Source: Nocardiopsis listeri NBRC 13360
GTDB taxonomy: Bacteria; Actinomycetota; Actinomycetes; Streptosporangiales; Streptosporangiaceae
Assembly: GCF_001570765.1 (NCBI RefSeq)
Contig: NZ_BCSH01000050.1
Location: forward strand, 1-64,000
Direction: 5' to 3'
DNA: 64,000 nt
Shown here piece after piece: positions 47,646-56,326 of this stretch. A model generated the notes under the pieces. The model saw nothing but the letters and a program-made list of their open reading frames with translations. It was not told the origin of the DNA and did not search any database. Position 1 is the first letter of the stretch. The number at the start of each line of letters is the position of its first letter. The position numbers and the translations under genes are program-made.

Positions 47646-48728
47646 TCACCATCGGGCCACCGTCTTGTAGAGCGAACACACCGACTCCAACACGTCCTCC
47701 TCCGTCGGCAAGGACCGCGCCGCCTCGCGTGAACGCGTGCGCAGATCGTCGGCGAGCTCGGGATCGTCGAGCACCCGCCCGACCGCGGCGGCGAACGCCC
47801 GGGGATCCCCGGGGGGCGCCATCAACACCGTGCCCGCGTACAGGTCGGGGATGCCGCCCACCCGGGTGGCCACCACCGGCAGACCGGCTCGCAACGCCTC
47901 CATGATCACCAGGGAAGGACCCTCCCAACGGCTGGTGAGGCAGAACACGTCCGCGGCGGCCAACAGGTCCGCCACGTCGTCACGACGGCCCAACATGCGC
48001 ACGTCCGCGTCCATCTCGGCGGCCACGTCGTGCAACTCCCCCCACAACGGCCCGTCCCCGGCGATCACCACCACCGGTTCGGGCGTCCGGTCGGCGACCG
48101 TCGACGCCGCGTCCAGCAGCATGTCGATCCCCTTCTGCTCGGCCAGACGCGCCACCGTGAGCAGCAACGGCCGCTCCGGCGAAACCGCCAGGTCGCGGCG
48201 GGTCTCCTCACGACCCTTGAGCTCCCGCCCCGCCGCCGGCGCCGCCACCACCGCCATGCGCGCGCCCTCGGCCCCCGCCGCCCGCAATCGCTCCACCAGG
48301 TCACCGGAGACCCCCAGCACGGCGTCGGCGCGCAACGCCACGATCCGCTCCAGCACCGGATAGACCGCGGCCAACGGCCCTTCCGCCGGGGGCGGCCCGC
48401 TGTGCGCGGTCACCACCAGCGGACGCACCCCGGCCAGGGCGCACAGAGCACCGGCGCGCAGACCGTGCGCGTGCACCACGTCCGCGCCACCGAGCAGGGA
48501 CCGCAACCGCAGCACCGCCCCGGGATCGGACCACGACGGTCCAGTGCCGATCCGCACCGGTGAGAACCTCATCCCTGCCTCGGTGAAACCGAAATCCCGC
48601 TCGACCTCGGGTGGGCCGAGCACCGCCACCCGGTATCCGCGCCTCAGTAGTCCCGCGCCCAACGAGCGCACATGGCGACCCACACCTCCGGTGCTGGTCC
48701 CGACCACCAGTGCGATCCTGTCGTTCAC
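47646..48728 (-). CDS. Glycosyltransferase family 4 (GT-B)
   Basis: This 360-aa GT-B enzyme should transfer a sugar from a nucleotide donor to an unknown lipid or polymer acceptor. It shows VVGTSTGGVGRHVRSLGAGLLRRGY, DVVHAHGLRAG, LTVARLAEQKGIDMLLDA, DVRMLGRRDDVADLLAAADVFCLTSRWEGPSLVIMEALRAGLPVVATRVGGIPDL with the EGxxLxxxEA-type donor motif. The GTG follows GGAGGGG. It lies downstream of steA-steB and a decayed MraY-like gene, suggesting a cell-envelope role. Confidence 0.9.
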   Translation of the reverse strand: MNDRIALVVGTSTGGVGRHVRSLGAGLLRRGYRVAVLGPPEVERDFGFTEAGMRFSPVRIGTGPSWSDPGAVLRLRSLLGGADVVHAHGLRAGALCALAGVRPLVVTAHSGPPPAEGPLAAVYPVLERIVALRADAVLGVSGDLVERLRAAGAEGARMAVVAAPAAGRELKGREETRRDLAVSPERPLLLTVARLAEQKGIDMLLDAASTVADRTPEPVVVIAGDGPLWGELHDVAAEMDADVRMLGRRDDVADLLAAADVFCLTSRWEGPSLVIMEALRAGLPVVATRVGGIPDLYAGTVLMAPPGDPRAFAAAVGRVLDDPELADDLRTRSREAARSLPTEEDVLESVCSLYKTVARW

Positions 48729-49029
48729 CGTGTCCCCTCCTGCGTTCGAGTACCTTCCGGGCCCGACCGGCCACCACACGCACCGCCGATCGCCGGCACC
48801 ACGGCGGCCGCCCCGGCGCGACGCCCGAGTCGTTGGCGCCCGTGTCGCCGAGCATGGAACGTTCGGCCGGTTCGTCGGGGAACAGGGTGAGGGAGACTCC
48901 CTTCAACGGGCCGACCAGGGGTGCGATCGGTTGGTCAGCGCCGGGGCGGCGACCAACAGGGCGAACTTCACCGCGCGCCCGGGACGCAGGTCGACCAGGT
49001 CGGCTCCGGCCAGAGCGCGCGGCGCTCAT
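48729..49029 (-). pseudogene. Decayed MraY-like glycosyl-phosphotransferase remnant
   Basis: The ATG at 49029 overlaps the steB stop (ATGA), as for an intact next gene, but the frame that follows is not protein-like. A second frame reads ALAGADLVDLRPGRAVKFAL followed by LVAAPALT, and a third reads LFPDEPAERSMLGDTGAN. The latter resembles the MraY-family MGDTG motif. The order and spacing fit pieces of the C-terminal half of an MraY-like membrane enzyme joined by deletions and frameshifts. About 70 codons remain of an expected 300 or more. No intact ORF with coding character spans the region. Confidence 0.6.
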
Positions 49030-50006
49030 TCCGTGGTCTTGGCCGCCGCGTCGGCCTCGATCTTCGAAGGCGTGTCCCCACTCCGGGCTCGGGGCAGGGG
49101 TTCGGGAAGGAACCCGGAGGTTCCCTCACCCACTCCGTAGGCGCCGCGGCCACCCTCCAGGGCCTCGGCCAGGGCCAGGGCGACGACCACGTCACCGGCG
49201 GGGCGACCCGCCACGTCCACGGTGCTGTAGGAGGCGTTCTCGGCCAGGGCTCGGGCGATGACCCCGCCCTCGTGCGCGGCCTCGGTGTCTCCGGCCAGGA
49301 CCGTTGCCCCCGCTTGCCGGTGCATCGCCCCGGTGAGCGCGAGCAGCGCCGTGGTCGCGGGCTCGGCCCCCTCCTCGGCCGGCCCGGCGGGGGCCACCAC
49401 CAACAGGGCCCGTGCGGCGGCCGCCGGCGACCCCTGCACGGTGATCAGACCACCCTCCTCGAAGGCGGCCAGGGCCGCGGCGGCCTCATGTCCGCCCTCG
49501 CCATCGTCCTGTTGAATCGTCAGAGCACGCCCCAGTTCCGCACCCGCCTTGTCGTGGGGCCCACCGGTCGGCTCCCTGCGAGGGGCGGACACCTGTAGGG
49601 CGAGTTCGTCGACGAAGGTGGCCCCGTCATCGGCCAGAAGCGCGTCTCGCATCAGCACACGCCCGGCGACCTCCGCACCGGCCTCCTCGACCCGATCCTC
49701 CAACCCGTGCACGACGTCCTCGTCGGCTCCGGGCGCGGTGACCACGACCAGTTCCACACCTTTGAGCCGGTCGGTGAGCACCTCACCGGCGGTGGCCCGC
49801 GCCAGCTGGTCCGTGCCGGCGTTGAGCAGTTCGGCCTCGTCGCGTTCGGCACGCAGGTCCTCACTCTGATCGCGCAGGTCCGCGGTCTCGGACCGCATCG
49901 ACTCCAGCAGAGGATCCTGGAGCATGGTGGTGCCCAACACGAGTCCGACCGTCAACGCCAGGAACACCGCGACGATGGACACCAGGTGGTAACGGAAGTC
50001 GATCAC
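49026..50006 (-). CDS. steB: SteB/MctB-type copper transporter-family protein
   Basis: This 326-aa protein has the family start MIDFRYHLVSIVAVFLALTVGLVLG (one membrane anchor) and then a coiled coil (LLESMRSETADLRDQSEDLRAERDEAELLN). An extracytoplasmic domain follows with conserved VELVVVTAPGADEDVVHGLEDRVEEAGAEVAGRV. It is annotated as copper transporter MctB in mycobacteria and as SteB, the septal partner of SteA, in corynebacteria. The GTG overlaps the steA stop (GTGA). The C-terminus is Ala/Glu-rich and less conserved. Confidence 0.85.
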   Translation of the reverse strand: MIDFRYHLVSIVAVFLALTVGLVLGTTMLQDPLLESMRSETADLRDQSEDLRAERDEAELLNAGTDQLARATAGEVLTDRLKGVELVVVTAPGADEDVVHGLEDRVEEAGAEVAGRVLMRDALLADDGATFVDELALQVSAPRREPTGGPHDKAGAELGRALTIQQDDGEGGHEAAAALAAFEEGGLITVQGSPAAAARALLVVAPAGPAEEGAEPATTALLALTGAMHRQAGATVLAGDTEAAHEGGVIARALAENASYSTVDVAGRPAGDVVVALALAEALEGGRGAYGVGEGTSGFLPEPLPRARSGDTPSKIEADAAAKTTE

Positions 50007-51184
50007 GTGAACGGCCCCATCGACGAAGAGACGAACGCGTCCCAACGCGCCGCCAGGAAGGTGAGGTAGACCTGGCCGGCCGGTGAGCAGTACGCGGCGA
50101 CCACGATGGTGAGCAGGCAGGCGGACACCATGGCCAGTAGCGCCCACGGGGAGATGCGCGAGCGGTACAGCCGGCTCACACCCTTGGCGTCGACGAGTTT
50201 GCCGCCCACCCGCAACCGGGTCAGAAAGGTACTCGCCATGCCCGAGCGGCCCTTGTCCAGGAACTCCTCCAGGGTGGCGTGGGCGCCCACCACCACGATG
50301 AGGGCGGCCCCGGCGCCGTCGGCGAGCATCATCGCCGCGTCCTCACTGGTACCGGTGGCGGGAAAGACCACGGCGTTGTGGTCCAGGTCTCGCAGGCGTT
50401 GCAGTCCGGGCGCGCGTCCGTCGCGGTAGGCGTGCACCACGAGTTCGGCGCCGCTGTCCAGGGCCCGCCCGGAGACGGAGTCGAAGTCCCCGACGATGAC
50501 GTCGGGCGGATACCCGGCCTCCATGACCGCGTCGGCACCGCCGTCCACACCGACGATGACCGGCCGGAACTCGCGGATGTAGGGGCGCAGCGCCGCGAGG
50601 TCCTCCCGGTAGTGGTACCCGCGCACCACGATGAGTACGTGGCGGCCCTCCATGGCCGTGCCGATGGCGGGGATACCGATGCCGTCCAACAACAGATCGC
50701 GTTCGCGTTGGAGGTAGGCCATGGTGTTTGCGGCGAAGGCCTCCAGCTGGGTGACCAGCCCGGCGCGGGCGAGTTCCATCGCCGCGTCGACCGAGGCCCG
50801 ATCCTGGCGGGTCCCGCGAGCCACCACCTCTTCGCCCCGGTACAGGGTGTCGCCCTCCAGGCGCAGCCGCTCGCCCTCGTGCACTCGGGTGAACACCTCG
50901 GGGTCGACGTCGTCGACCAGGGGGATGCCCGCGCCCACGAGGAATTCCGGCCCTTGGTTGGGATAGCGACCGCTGATGCCGGGGGCCACGTTGACCACGG
51001 CGGCCACACCGCAGCCCACGAGTGCCTCCGCGCTGACCCGGTCCAGGTCGGCGTGGTCGATCACGGCGATGTCACCGCGGCGCAAGCGCCTGATCAGGTT
51101 CTTGGTTCGACGATCCGAACGAACGGGAGCGACCAACCCGGCGGGGGCTTCCACGCGCGGGCGGCGGAATCGCGGTACCTTCAT
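50003..51184 (-). CDS. steA: Cytokinetic ring protein SteA
   Basis: SteA is a cell-division-associated membrane protein with a thiamin pyrophosphokinase-like domain; with SteB it affects septation in Corynebacterium. The 393-aa product (ATG at 51184; ATG 51193 and GTG 51208 also possible) has RRTKNLIRRLRRGDIAVIDHADLDRVSAEALV near the start. The TPK-like core follows (PVIVGVDGGADAVMEAGYPPDVIVGDFDSVSGRAL, FPATGTSEDAAMMLA, VVVGAHATLEEFLDKGRSGMASTFLTRLRVGGKLVDAKGVSRLY). One C-terminal membrane segment (ALLAMVSACLLTIVVAAYC) ends the domain. Confidence 0.9.
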   Translation of the reverse strand: MKVPRFRRPRVEAPAGLVAPVRSDRRTKNLIRRLRRGDIAVIDHADLDRVSAEALVGCGVAAVVNVAPGISGRYPNQGPEFLVGAGIPLVDDVDPEVFTRVHEGERLRLEGDTLYRGEEVVARGTRQDRASVDAAMELARAGLVTQLEAFAANTMAYLQRERDLLLDGIGIPAIGTAMEGRHVLIVVRGYHYREDLAALRPYIREFRPVIVGVDGGADAVMEAGYPPDVIVGDFDSVSGRALDSGAELVVHAYRDGRAPGLQRLRDLDHNAVVFPATGTSEDAAMMLADGAGAALIVVVGAHATLEEFLDKGRSGMASTFLTRLRVGGKLVDAKGVSRLYRSRISPWALLAMVSACLLTIVVAAYCSPAGQVYLTFLAARWDAFVSSSMGPFT

Positions 51185-51259
51185 CGCTGGCATACTGTCA
51201 GACTTCACTCACCCGGAGTCACGACGGTCGACCGGACGGCGTTTTCGGGACAGAACACC

Positions 51260-51286
51260 GCCGGTGCCCGGATTCCGGGCACCGGC
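51260..51286 (-). terminator. Hairpin between recN and steA
   Basis: GCCGGTGCCCGG (51260-51271) pairs exactly with CCGGGCACCGGC (51275-51286) around a 3-base loop, 19 bases after the recN stop. Confidence 0.8.
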
Positions 51287-51304
51287 GAAGGTCGAGCCGA
51301 TCGT

Positions 51305-53017
51305 TCAGGCCGCCGGGTAGGCCCGCTCCGGGTCGGCGTTACCCAGCAACTCCTCGGCGTGCGCCCGCCCCAGCTCCGAGTCCTCCAGACCCGCGAGCAT
51401 CCGCGAGAGCTCACGCACACGGCCGGCCCGATCCAGCAGCACCACACCGCTCTCGGTGACCAGACCCTCCGTGGACTTCTCCACCACCAGATGGGCGTCG
51501 GCGAACGCCGCCACCTGCGGCAGGTGCGTGACCACGATCACCTGGGCACGCTGGGCCAGACGGGCCAGACGCCGCCCGATCTCCACGGCCGCCTTACCAC
51601 CCACACCCGCGTCCACCTCGTCGAACACGAACGTGGGAACCGGATCGGAGCCCGCGAAGACCACCTCGATGGCCAACATCACCCGCGAGAGCTCACCACC
51701 GGAAGCACCTTTGTTCAGCGGCAACGGCGGCGAACTCGGATGCGGGGCCAGCAACAGCTCCACCTCGTCGCGCCCGTGCGGACCGAACTCCTCACCGGTG
51801 GTGATGCGCACGCTCACCCGCGCGTGCGGCATCGCCAGCGCGATCAGCTCCTCGGTGACCGCCGTACCGAACCGTTCGGCCGCCACCTCACGGATCCCGG
51901 TGAGCTCACCGGCCGCCTCCTCCATACGGGCGGCCAGGTCCTCGGCCTCGGCGCGCAACGCGTCGATGCGCTCGTCGTCGCCGTCCAGGTCCGCGAGCCG
52001 CTTGGCCGCGTTCTCCGCCCAGGTCAACACCTCATCGGTGGTCGCGCCGTACTTGCGCGAAAGCTGGGTGAGCAGAGAACGACGTTCCTGCACCGCCGCC
52101 AGCCTGCCCGGGTCGGCGTCCACCGACTCCGAATAGGACGCCAGCTCGGTGGCGGCGTCGGTGATGATGTAGGACGCCTCGTCCAACCGGCCACCGATCG
52201 CGGCCAGGTCCGAGTCGTGCTCGCTGACCGAGGCCACCGCCTGACGCGCCGCCGACAACAAGCCCACCACGTCGGCCTGTACCTCCGCGGCGGCGGGATC
52301 CCCGGTGAGCGCCTCGTGCGCGGTGGTGGACGCCACCCGCAACCCGTCGGCGTGCGCCAACCGCGTCTCCTCGGCGAGCAACTCGGCGTCCTCACCCGGC
52401 AACGGCTCGGCGGCGGTGATCTCCTCCACCCCGAACCGGAGCAGGTCGGCCTCTTGGGCGCGCTCACGCGCCCGCTCCACCAACTCCTCCAACTCGGCCG
52501 CGACCTCGCGATGGCGCCGATAGGCCACCGAGTAACGCTTCATCGCCTTGGCCAACTCATCACCGGCGAACCGGTCCAACGACGAGCGCTGACGGTCCGA
52601 GCGCAGCAGACGCTGCTGATCGGACTGACCATGCACCGCCACCAGGTCATCGGCGAGGTAGGCCAACAGGCTCACCGGCGCGGAACGACCGCCCATGGTC
52701 GCGCGCGAACGCCCCTCCGCCGACACCGTCCGGTTCAGGATCAGTACGTCGTCGTCGATGTCACCACCGGCCTCGAACACCCGGGTGGCCACCCGACCAC
52801 CCTCGGGCACCGTCAACCGACCCTCGACCACCGCCCGGTCGGCGCCCGGCCGGACCCGCTGGGGATCGGCACGCCCACCGAAGAGCAGTCCCAGCCCCGT
52901 GACGACCATGGTCTTACCCGCGCCGGTCTCACCGGTGACCACGGTCAGACCCGGTGACAGCTCCAACACGGCGTCGTCGATGACACCGAGGCCTTGGATG
53001 CGGACTTCTTCGAGCAC
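51305..53017 (-). CDS. recN: DNA repair protein RecN
   Basis: RecN is an SMC-like ATPase that acts early in double-strand-break repair. The 570-aa protein has MLEEVRIQGLGVIDDAVLEL and Walker A VVTGETGAGKTMVVTGLGLLFGG. A long coiled-coil middle (HREVAAELEELVERARERAQEADLLRFGVEEI; SRKYGATTDEVLTWAENAAKRLADL) follows, then the ABC signature GASGGELSRVMLAIEVV, Walker B TFVFDEVDAGVGGKAAVEIG and VVTHLPQVAAFAD. It follows nadK by 24 bases. No SOS box is apparent immediately upstream. Confidence 0.96.
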   Translation of the reverse strand: MLEEVRIQGLGVIDDAVLELSPGLTVVTGETGAGKTMVVTGLGLLFGGRADPQRVRPGADRAVVEGRLTVPEGGRVATRVFEAGGDIDDDVLILNRTVSAEGRSRATMGGRSAPVSLLAYLADDLVAVHGQSDQQRLLRSDRQRSSLDRFAGDELAKAMKRYSVAYRRHREVAAELEELVERARERAQEADLLRFGVEEITAAEPLPGEDAELLAEETRLAHADGLRVASTTAHEALTGDPAAAEVQADVVGLLSAARQAVASVSEHDSDLAAIGGRLDEASYIITDAATELASYSESVDADPGRLAAVQERRSLLTQLSRKYGATTDEVLTWAENAAKRLADLDGDDERIDALRAEAEDLAARMEEAAGELTGIREVAAERFGTAVTEELIALAMPHARVSVRITTGEEFGPHGRDEVELLLAPHPSSPPLPLNKGASGGELSRVMLAIEVVFAGSDPVPTFVFDEVDAGVGGKAAVEIGRRLARLAQRAQVIVVTHLPQVAAFADAHLVVEKSTEGLVTESGVVLLDRAGRVRELSRMLAGLEDSELGRAHAEELLGNADPERAYPAA

Positions 53018-53041
53018 CGAACCCTCTCCTGCAATAGTCGT

Positions 53042-53968
53042 TCAACGTTCGCGGCCGGCGCGCCCCCGCCACCCGGTGACCGGCAGACCGAACTTGGCCA
53101 CCAACCGATCGGTGAACGGCGCGCGGTGCAGCCGGGCCAGACGAACAGGCGTATCGGCACGGGTGATCTCGATTCGTGCCCCCGCGGGCAATTCGACCAT
53201 ACGCCGTCCATCACACCAGAGCACGCCCGGCGTGGTGTCCGGCAGTACCTCCAGCGCCACGGTCGCGTCCGGGCCCACCACCAGGGGTCGGGCGAACAAG
53301 GCGTGCGCGCTGATCGGCACGACCAGCAAGGCCTCCACGTCCGGCCACACCACGGGACCACCCGCGGAGAAGGCGTGCGCGGTGGATCCGGTGGGGGTCG
53401 CGCACACCACGCCGTCACAGCCCCAACTGGACAAGGGACGCCCGTCCACCTCCAGGACCATCTCCAACATCCGACGGGTGTCGGCCTTCTCCAGGGTCGC
53501 CTCGTTGAGCGCCCAGGAACGTACCGGAGGCGCACCATCACCACGGCCTCCGTTGAAGACCGCCACGTCCAGGGTCATGCGTTCCTCGACGACGTACTCG
53601 CGTCGAACCACACTGCGCACCGTGGCGCCCAGGTCCTCACGTTCGGCCTCGGCCAGGAACCCGACGTGTCCGAGATTGACCCCGAGCAGCGGCGCACCGG
53701 CGGGGCGGGCGATCTCGGCCGCCCGCAAAAGGGTGCCGTCACCGCCCAGGACCATCACCAGTTCCACGCCCTCGGCGGCGCGGGGGCCCTCCACCGGTTC
53801 CACCGGGAACAACTCACAACCCTCGGCCGCCAGGTTCTCCAGCTCGCTCTTGAGCATGCGAACGGTCAGCCCGGCCCCACTGAGCCTCTCGTGGACCAAC
53901 CGGGCGCTGCGCACAGCCGCGGGTCTACCGGTATGGGCCAGCAGCAGAACACTGCGTCCGCCGGTCAT
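53042..53968 (-). CDS. nadK: NAD kinase
   Basis: NadK phosphorylates NAD to NADP. The 308-aa enzyme starts at an ATG with AAGGGGAC upstream and shows VMVLGGDGTLLRAAE (the GGDG motif with catalytic Asp), LLGVNLGHVGFLAEAE, ALNEATLEKADTRRM, DGVVCATPTGSTAHAFSAGGPVVWP and VVGPDATVALEV. The order tlyA-nadK-recN is conserved in actinobacteria. Confidence 0.96.
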   Translation of the reverse strand: MTGGRSVLLLAHTGRPAAVRSARLVHERLSGAGLTVRMLKSELENLAAEGCELFPVEPVEGPRAAEGVELVMVLGGDGTLLRAAEIARPAGAPLLGVNLGHVGFLAEAEREDLGATVRSVVRREYVVEERMTLDVAVFNGGRGDGAPPVRSWALNEATLEKADTRRMLEMVLEVDGRPLSSWGCDGVVCATPTGSTAHAFSAGGPVVWPDVEALLVVPISAHALFARPLVVGPDATVALEVLPDTTPGVLWCDGRRMVELPAGARIEITRADTPVRLARLHRAPFTDRLVAKFGLPVTGWRGRAGRER

Positions 53969-54079
53969 CGCCGTCCCCTTACATTCACTCCCGGTCGGGA
54001 GCACTGGTACCGACCGGATGCCTCGCCCGGACCCGGCCGGGTCACGCTACCGGACACTTACGACCATGGGCCACGCCCC

Positions 54080-54880
54080 TCAGGCCGGCCCCTCCTCGAT
54101 CGCCCGTTCGAGTCGGGCGGGATCCAACGGATCGGCACCGGCCCGCATCCACAGGAAGTACTCGACGTTGCCCGAGGGCCCGGGAAGGGGACTCGCGGCC
54201 ACGTCGACCACCCCAAGACCCAGGGTGAGGGCATACGAGGCCACGTCGGACACGGCCTCGGCCCGCAGCGCCGGCTCACGCACCACACCGCCGGCACCCA
54301 CCCGATCCTTGCCGACCTCGAACTGGGGCTTGACCATCATCACGAAGTCCGCGGCCGGGTCGACGCACCCGCGCAGCGGCCCCAGCACCAGCTTCAGGGA
54401 GATGAACGACAGATCCCCCACCACCAGGTCGGGGCGGGGTTCGTCGATCTGCTCGGGGGTGAGTTCGCGGACGTTGACGCGCTCCATCACCTCGACCCGA
54501 TCGTCACTGCGCAACGACCAGGCCAGTTGCCCGTAACCGACGTCGACCGCGGTGACACGTTCGACGCCTCGCCGCAACAGCACGTCGGTGAACCCGCCGG
54601 TGGAGGCACCCGCGTCCAGGGCACGTCGCCCCTCGACCGAGAACTCGAACGCGTCCAGCGCACCGATGAGCTTGTGCGCTCCACGAGAGACATAGGTCGG
54701 TTCCTCGGAAGGGGTGCGCACCACGATGGGCTGATCGGTCCCGAGCTGGGTGGCGGCCTTGGAGGCGACCATCCCGGACACGAGAACGAAACCGCTCTCG
54801 ATCATCTCGGCCGCGTGACCGCGGGAGCGTGCGTGACCGCGGCGAACCAGTTCCGCGTCGAGCCGACTACGTTTTGCCAT
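54080..54880 (-). CDS. tlyA: TlyA-family 16S/23S rRNA 2'-O-methyltransferase
   Basis: TlyA methylates ribose in 16S and 23S rRNA in mycobacteria, which affects capreomycin sensitivity. The 266-aa protein has an S4 RNA-binding domain (RLDAELVRRGHARSRGHAAEMIESGFVLVSG), a linker (PTYVSRGAHKLIGALDAF), and a Rossmann methyltransferase with RALDAGASTGGFTDVLL, VTAVDVGYGQLAW and LVVGDLSFISLKLVL. A C-terminal MVKPQFEVGKD is typical of FtsJ-like folds. An ATG 6 bases earlier is possible. Confidence 0.95.
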   Translation of the reverse strand: MAKRSRLDAELVRRGHARSRGHAAEMIESGFVLVSGMVASKAATQLGTDQPIVVRTPSEEPTYVSRGAHKLIGALDAFEFSVEGRRALDAGASTGGFTDVLLRRGVERVTAVDVGYGQLAWSLRSDDRVEVMERVNVRELTPEQIDEPRPDLVVGDLSFISLKLVLGPLRGCVDPAADFVMMVKPQFEVGKDRVGAGGVVREPALRAEAVSDVASYALTLGLGVVDVAASPLPGPSGNVEYFLWMRAGADPLDPARLERAIEEGPA

Positions 54881-54901
54881 GGTCACCTAGGGTACCGGGC
54901 G

Positions 54902-55081
54902 TTATCGCCCGCTCCGGGGCCCCTGCCCGAGCGCACCGAGCACACCGGACAACTCCTGTTGCAGGGCGTCGAAGACCGCGACGTGCTCGTGCGTGGGCAC
55001 CTCGTCCAACCCGGCCAACCGTTCCCTGGTCGCCCGAAGGGTCTGTTCGGCCAAGGCCTCGGCCTGTTCGTCGGCGCCCAT
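54902..55081 (-). CDS. Small conserved protein, 59 aa, between tlyA and a coiled-coil gene
   Basis: The ATG frame encodes MGADEQAEALAEQTLRATRE, a short linker with DEVPTHEHVAVFDALQQEL and a Gly/Arg tail. It is helical, acidic and compact. Small proteins with an EHVAVF-like core in this position are common next to tlyA in actinobacteria (from memory). It ends 21 bases before tlyA on the same strand and fills the space between tlyA and the upstream gene, so it is probably in the operon. Function unknown. Confidence 0.65.
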   Translation of the reverse strand: MGADEQAEALAEQTLRATRERLAGLDEVPTHEHVAVFDALQQELSGVLGALGQGPRSGR

Positions 55082-55119
55082 GCGACCCCCGTCCCTCGCT
55101 CACGTCCCGACACTATCGT

Positions 55120-55761
55120 TCACTTCTTGGCGCTCTTGCCCTTGGTGGTGCGTTTGGCGGTGGAGCGCGCACGGGTGTTCTTACCCGTGGGCTTGGTGGC
55201 GGACTTGGCCCCGGCGCCGCTGTTGGCGCCGGCGGAGGCCGATCGCCCGGTGGCGGCGGGCTCGGTCTCGCCCACGGGCTCGCTCACGGGATCGGCCTTG
55301 TCGGCCGGACCGTCCACGGGCTCGGCAACGGGGTCGGGCACGGCAGACTCCGCTTTCGAGGTCTCCTCGGCCACCGGCTCGGACCGGCCCGGCACCCGTT
55401 CCACGGCGTACCTGGCACCCAGACGCCGCTCCAGCTCCGCGACCCTGCGCACCACCCGATCGTGCTCTGCACGCGGCACCACATCCAGCTCCTCCAAGGC
55501 ACGCCCCACCTCGGCGCGCACCAGATCGGCGATGGCCGACCGGTTCGCCTGACTGGTCTCGATCAGCTCACCCGCCAACGCCTGGATGTTCTGCCCCACC
55601 CGCGGCGGCGGGCCCTGCTCGGCGTCCACGGAGGGGACCGGCGCACCGTTGGCGCCACCGGCCCGCAACAACGCCTTGGCTGCCGCGACCGCCTCCTTAC
55701 GGGAGAGTTCGGTGAGGCCATTGGCGGCATCGAGGTAGGTGCGTACCGCGTCGACGACCAT
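55120..55761 (-). CDS. Helical protein with Ala/Lys-rich basic tail (phasin-like)
   Basis: This is a 213-aa protein. The N-terminal half is helical (VRTYLDAANGLTELSRKEAVAAAKALLRA; IQALAGELIETSQANRSAIADLVRAEVGRALEELDVV), and a short coiled coil (EHDRVVRRVAELERRLG) follows. A long low-complexity segment, first acidic (EPVAEETSKAESAV) and then strongly basic (TRARSTAKRTTKGKSAKK), ends the chain. The helical part resembles phasin-like granule or nucleoid-associated proteins; the tail could bind nucleic acid. The assignment is tentative. It sits upstream of the tlyA-nadK-recN genes. Confidence 0.7.
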   Translation of the reverse strand: MVVDAVRTYLDAANGLTELSRKEAVAAAKALLRAGGANGAPVPSVDAEQGPPPRVGQNIQALAGELIETSQANRSAIADLVRAEVGRALEELDVVPRAEHDRVVRRVAELERRLGARYAVERVPGRSEPVAEETSKAESAVPDPVAEPVDGPADKADPVSEPVGETEPAATGRSASAGANSGAGAKSATKPTGKNTRARSTAKRTTKGKSAKK

Positions 55762-55922
55762 GATGACGTGCTCCTTGATGGGACCGCGGGAGGAAACGAA
55801 CGAAAAGAGGGCGCGGGTGAGGGAGGGGCCTCGTTCCGGGGGACGACGCCAACGCTACCGTTCCCACGGTCCCGGTGACACTCGAACGGACGATCTCCGC
55901 GCCGATACGGCATCATGATTCG

Positions 55923-56279
55923 ATGAGCAGCATCGACGCGTGCCTCGAAGGCATCGCCCGGGCCAACGAGCGCCTCCTGCGAGAACCCCTCGACCGGCGC
56001 CGCAAGCACATCCGCGAACGCACCGTGAGCGTGATCGTCCCCGACCTGGACACCGCCTTCGACATGCGCCTGACCGTCGACGGCCTCACCGCCGTCACCC
56101 ACAGACCGCGCTCCGCGCCGGCCCCCGCCCCCGCCCCCCAGGTCACGGTGACCGTTTCGAGCGAGGACCTCCTCGCCCTGTCCGAGGAACGCCTGGACCC
56201 GGCCAAGGCCCTGTTCGGTCGTCGTCTGAAGATCGACGCGAGCTTCGGCGACCTGCTGCGTCTGCGCCGTCTGCTCTGA
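55923..56279 (+). CDS. SCP2 sterol-binding-domain-like small protein
   Basis: This 118-aa protein starts at ATG 55923. It shows a helical N-terminus (SIDACLEGIARANERLL), a beta sheet core (RTVSVIVPDLDTAFDMRLTVDGLTAVTHRP), a proline/alanine linker and VTVTVSSEDLLALSEERLDPAKALFGRRLKIDASFGDLLRLRRL. The end matches the lipid-binding SCP2 pattern (a strand, a helix, a turn with G..K..D). It diverges from the tlyA-side genes and leads a plus-strand run with DUF1015 and HAD genes. The ligand is unknown. Confidence 0.78.
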   Translation: MSSIDACLEGIARANERLLREPLDRRRKHIRERTVSVIVPDLDTAFDMRLTVDGLTAVTHRPRSAPAPAPAPQVTVTVSSEDLLALSEERLDPAKALFGRRLKIDASFGDLLRLRRLL

Positions 56280-56326
56280 TCCCCGGTGGTGCACCGGCGG
56301 ACCCACCGGGACGATACCTTTCTGAG

